Shown here: positions 6,331-7,184 of the stretch, piece after piece
How the letters are laid out: each line of letters opens with the position of its first letter
How positions within the stretch are numbered: the first letter of the stretch is position 1
DNA from: an uncultured Nannocystaceae bacterium
GTDB taxonomy: Bacteria > Myxococcota_A > Polyangia > Nannocystales > Nannocystaceae
Direction: 5' to 3'
DNA length: 7,184 nucleotides
NCBI GenBank assembly: GCA_938084085.1
Contig: CALKDV010000140.1
Coordinates: 1 to 7,184 of the forward strand
Made by a program: the position numbers and the translations under genes
Notes under the pieces: generated by a model
The model's database searches: none
What the model saw: only the letters and a program-made list of their open reading frames with translations
Told to the model about the DNA's origin: nothing

Positions 6331-6897
6331 TCAACCTGCCAGGCTCCGTGCGCGAATGCGAATGAGATAGGGGATGCCATCGATCTCCACTTCTTGCTCC
6401 GCGACAAGGTCCGCCCCGGCCACGATGTCGGCGCGCGACGCCCGGGTCGTGGCCTCTCCCAGAGTCGGCGCAGGACCCACGCCCAGCCGATGCTTGAAGT
6501 AGCCATCGATCGAGAGCGTCTCCCACTCCGCGCGGGAGACACGAAGCTGGTATTCGAGCTCGGTTTGGTGACGGGCATGATTTCGCGCCGCCACTTGCAA
6601 GGCGAAGGTGTCTTGGCCGCGCGCGTGTGAAATAGATTCGGTGAGCCGGGTCACTTGGCCACCTTCGGTGACGACGCGCCCGCGGCGAGGGACGAGGCCG
6701 GGTCGCGCGAGGTCGAGAATCTCCCACTCGACTTCAAGCGGCCATGCCGCCTCAGGCTCCTCCTCAAACATCGAGATGCCTAAGGACGAAGTTGACGAGG
6801 AGTGAAGACCCGCGACGTGGTCGGCGGCGCGGGCATCAGAGAGCGCAAAAGACGAGAGTGAAAGACCTAGAATGAAAACGCGTCGCGAGGACATCAT
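6331..6897 (-). CDS. Secreted protein of unknown function
   Basis: From the ATG at 6897 the protein is 188 aa. It opens with a clear Sec signal: MMSSRR, a hydrophobic run (VFILGLSLSSFALS), and an A-R-A site predicting cleavage after A24. The mature part starts with a Ser-rich linker and an acidic patch (FEEEPEAAW), followed by alternating-residue patterns typical of beta strands (PLEVEWEILDLA, DTFALQVAAR, ELEYQLRVSR) and a final strand pair ending in PYLIRIRARSLAG. The mature chain has no cysteines or transmembrane segment, so a soluble periplasmic or exported beta-rich domain is likely. I recognise no family. An in-frame GTG at 6939 would add 14 polar residues in front of the signal; a -10-like GATAAT just upstream would place the transcript start near 6936, arguing for the ATG. 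It is divergent from murA. Confidence 0.75.
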   Translation of the reverse strand: MMSSRRVFILGLSLSSFALSDARAADHVAGLHSSSTSSLGISMFEEEPEAAWPLEVEWEILDLARPGLVPRRGRVVTEGGQVTRLTESISHARGQDTFALQVAARNHARHQTELEYQLRVSRAEWETLSIDGYFKHRLGVGPAPTLGEATTRASRADIVAGADLVAEQEVEIDGIPYLIRIRARSLAG

Positions 6898-6942
6898 GGA
6901 TACACTGTCGCTTGATTCGTACTTTTCACCAAATTTCACTAC

Positions 6943-6948
6943 ATTATC
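6943..6948 (-). promoter_or_regulatory. Candidate -10 box for the secreted-protein gene
   Basis: Minus-strand GATAAT matches five of six bases of the sigma70 -10 consensus, in the only clearly AT-rich patch of the window (about 6900-6955). I find no good -35 box 16-18 bases upstream. If used, transcription would start near 6936, leaving about 39 untranslated bases before the ATG at 6897. Confidence 0.3.
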
Positions 6949-6953
6949 TTACA

Positions 6954-6959
6954 TTGACG
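6954..6959 (+). promoter_or_regulatory. Weak -35-like box towards murA
   Basis: TTGACG matches five of six bases of the sigma70 -35 consensus on the plus strand, facing murA. The bases 16-18 downstream (around 6976-6983) give only a poor -10 match. The murA promoter must lie somewhere in 6898-7010 if the gene is transcribed from this gap, but I cannot fix it. Confidence 0.2.
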
Positions 6960-7010
6960 CACCAAGGGATTGCGTGATGTGCGCGTTTGGCCGATATGTC
7001 TTGGAGATCT

Positions 7011-7017
7011 AGGAGGT
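7011..7017 (+). promoter_or_regulatory. Perfect but distant Shine-Dalgarno for murA
   Basis: AGGAGGT is fully complementary to the 16S rRNA anti-Shine-Dalgarno. It lies 79 bases before the murA ATG (7097), and the bases just before that ATG (ACCACCGACCT) have no ribosome-binding character. The only in-frame start nearer to it is a TTG at 7031, 13 bases downstream. The sequence between it and the ATG is strongly self-complementary, so it may act through RNA folding. Confidence 0.5.
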
Positions 7018-7088
7018 TCGGCGCAGGACATTGGCAACGAGCCACGCGGCTTGGGTAGAACAAGCCCCGCGTCCTGCGACGCCGAACC
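7015..7088 (+). ncRNA. Structured 5' leader of murA (candidate three-way-junction RNA)
   Basis: Outer arms GGTTCGGCG (7015-7023) with CGCCGAACC (7080-7088), and CAGGAC (7024-7029) with GTCCTG (7071-7076), give a 15-bp helix broken only by a 3-base bulge (7077-7079). Inside are two further hairpins: TGGC-AACGA-GCCA (7032-7044) and GGCTTG-GGTAGAA-CAAGCC (7048-7066). Together they make a compact three-way junction. TAGG (7010-7013) can also pair with CCTA (7094-7097), extending the fold over the Shine-Dalgarno and the A of the ATG. It ends 8 bases before the murA start, so it is read as a cis element of the murA mRNA. It does not fit a tRNA and lacks a terminator T-tract. I recognise no known RNA family. 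The pairing is directly visible; the function is inferred. Confidence 0.55.
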
Positions 7089-7096
7089 ACCGACCT

Positions 7097-7184
7097 ATGG
7101 ACAAAATTCTCATCGAAGGCGGCGCCCCTCTGCGCGGAGAAATTCCCGTGAATGGAGCCAAAAACGCGGCCCTGCTCATCCAGT
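7097..7184 (+). CDS. murA: UDP-N-acetylglucosamine 1-carboxyvinyltransferase, N-terminal fragment (3' end outside window)
   Basis: Only 29 residues are visible, but they match the start of MurA closely: MDKILIEGG, then PLRGEIPV, then NGAKNAALL with K22 and N23 at the positions of the conserved active-site Lys and Asn. MurA transfers enolpyruvate from phosphoenolpyruvate to UDP-GlcNAc, the first committed step of peptidoglycan synthesis, in the cytoplasm, and is the fosfomycin target; the reactive Cys loop lies beyond the window. The ATG gives the usual MDK N-terminus. The frame is open upstream to a TAG at 7010-7012 and holds one alternative start, TTG at 7031, which would add 22 residues not usual in the family. 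No Shine-Dalgarno is adjacent to the ATG; a perfect one lies beyond a structured leader. The gene is divergent from the secreted-protein gene. Confidence 0.93.
   Translation, partial: MDKILIEGGAPLRGEIPVNGAKNAALLIQ

Noticed and set aside
6197..6727. Open frames overlapping the secreted-protein gene in other minus-strand frames
   Set aside because: Arg/Ser/Pro-rich shadow composition; the chosen frame has a signal peptide and a beta-strand pattern.
7015..7088. tRNA gene (the arms end in CGAACC-ACC, recalling a 3' CCA end)
   Set aside because: The closing helix is 15 bp instead of 7, and there is no T-loop (TTCGA-type) or anticodon arm in the right place.

Overview
This 7.2-kb, GC-rich window comes from a chromosome and carries mostly housekeeping and cell-envelope genes. 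It holds eight protein genes, two of them cut by the window edges. A coiled-coil/TPR lipoprotein of the CpoB (YbgF) type, a class C serine hydrolase and MurA indicate a Gram-negative with a peptidoglycan wall. The GC-rich codon use and the style of the TPR and lipoprotein genes suggest a Myxococcota or deltaproteobacterium-like organism; that placement is inference. I see no rRNA, tRNA, insertion sequence, phage gene or CRISPR array.

Layout. (1) Positions 1-467, plus: the 3' end of an uncharacterised protein, convergent with (2) a cytoplasmic-looking class C beta-lactamase-fold serine hydrolase on the minus strand (484-1647). (3) From a 50-bp divergent gap runs pyrF (1698-2423, plus), followed by (4) an M20D-type zinc amidohydrolase (2487-3662, plus); these two are probably co-transcribed and end at a very GC-rich inverted repeat (3671-3730). 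(5) A six-repeat TPR protein with an unrecognised C-terminal domain (3859-5163, plus) is convergent with (6) the CpoB/YbgF-like lipoprotein (5221-6081, minus). (7) Upstream of that, also on the minus strand, is a secreted protein of unknown function (6331-6897). (8) A divergent, locally AT-rich gap leads to the start of murA (7097 to the window end, plus).

Functionally, PyrF makes UMP, which feeds UDP-GlcNAc, the substrate of MurA. The lipoprotein, secreted protein, serine hydrolase and amidohydrolase could plausibly act on the envelope or on peptidoglycan-type amides, but the window shows no operon joining them and I do not claim a pathway.

The most unusual feature is the murA leader. A perfect 7-base Shine-Dalgarno sequence (7011-7017) lies 79 bases from the murA ATG. 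The stretch between them can fold into a three-way-junction RNA that would bring the two to within a normal initiation distance, and an extended form of the same fold would hide both. This is the best candidate here for an undescribed regulatory element.
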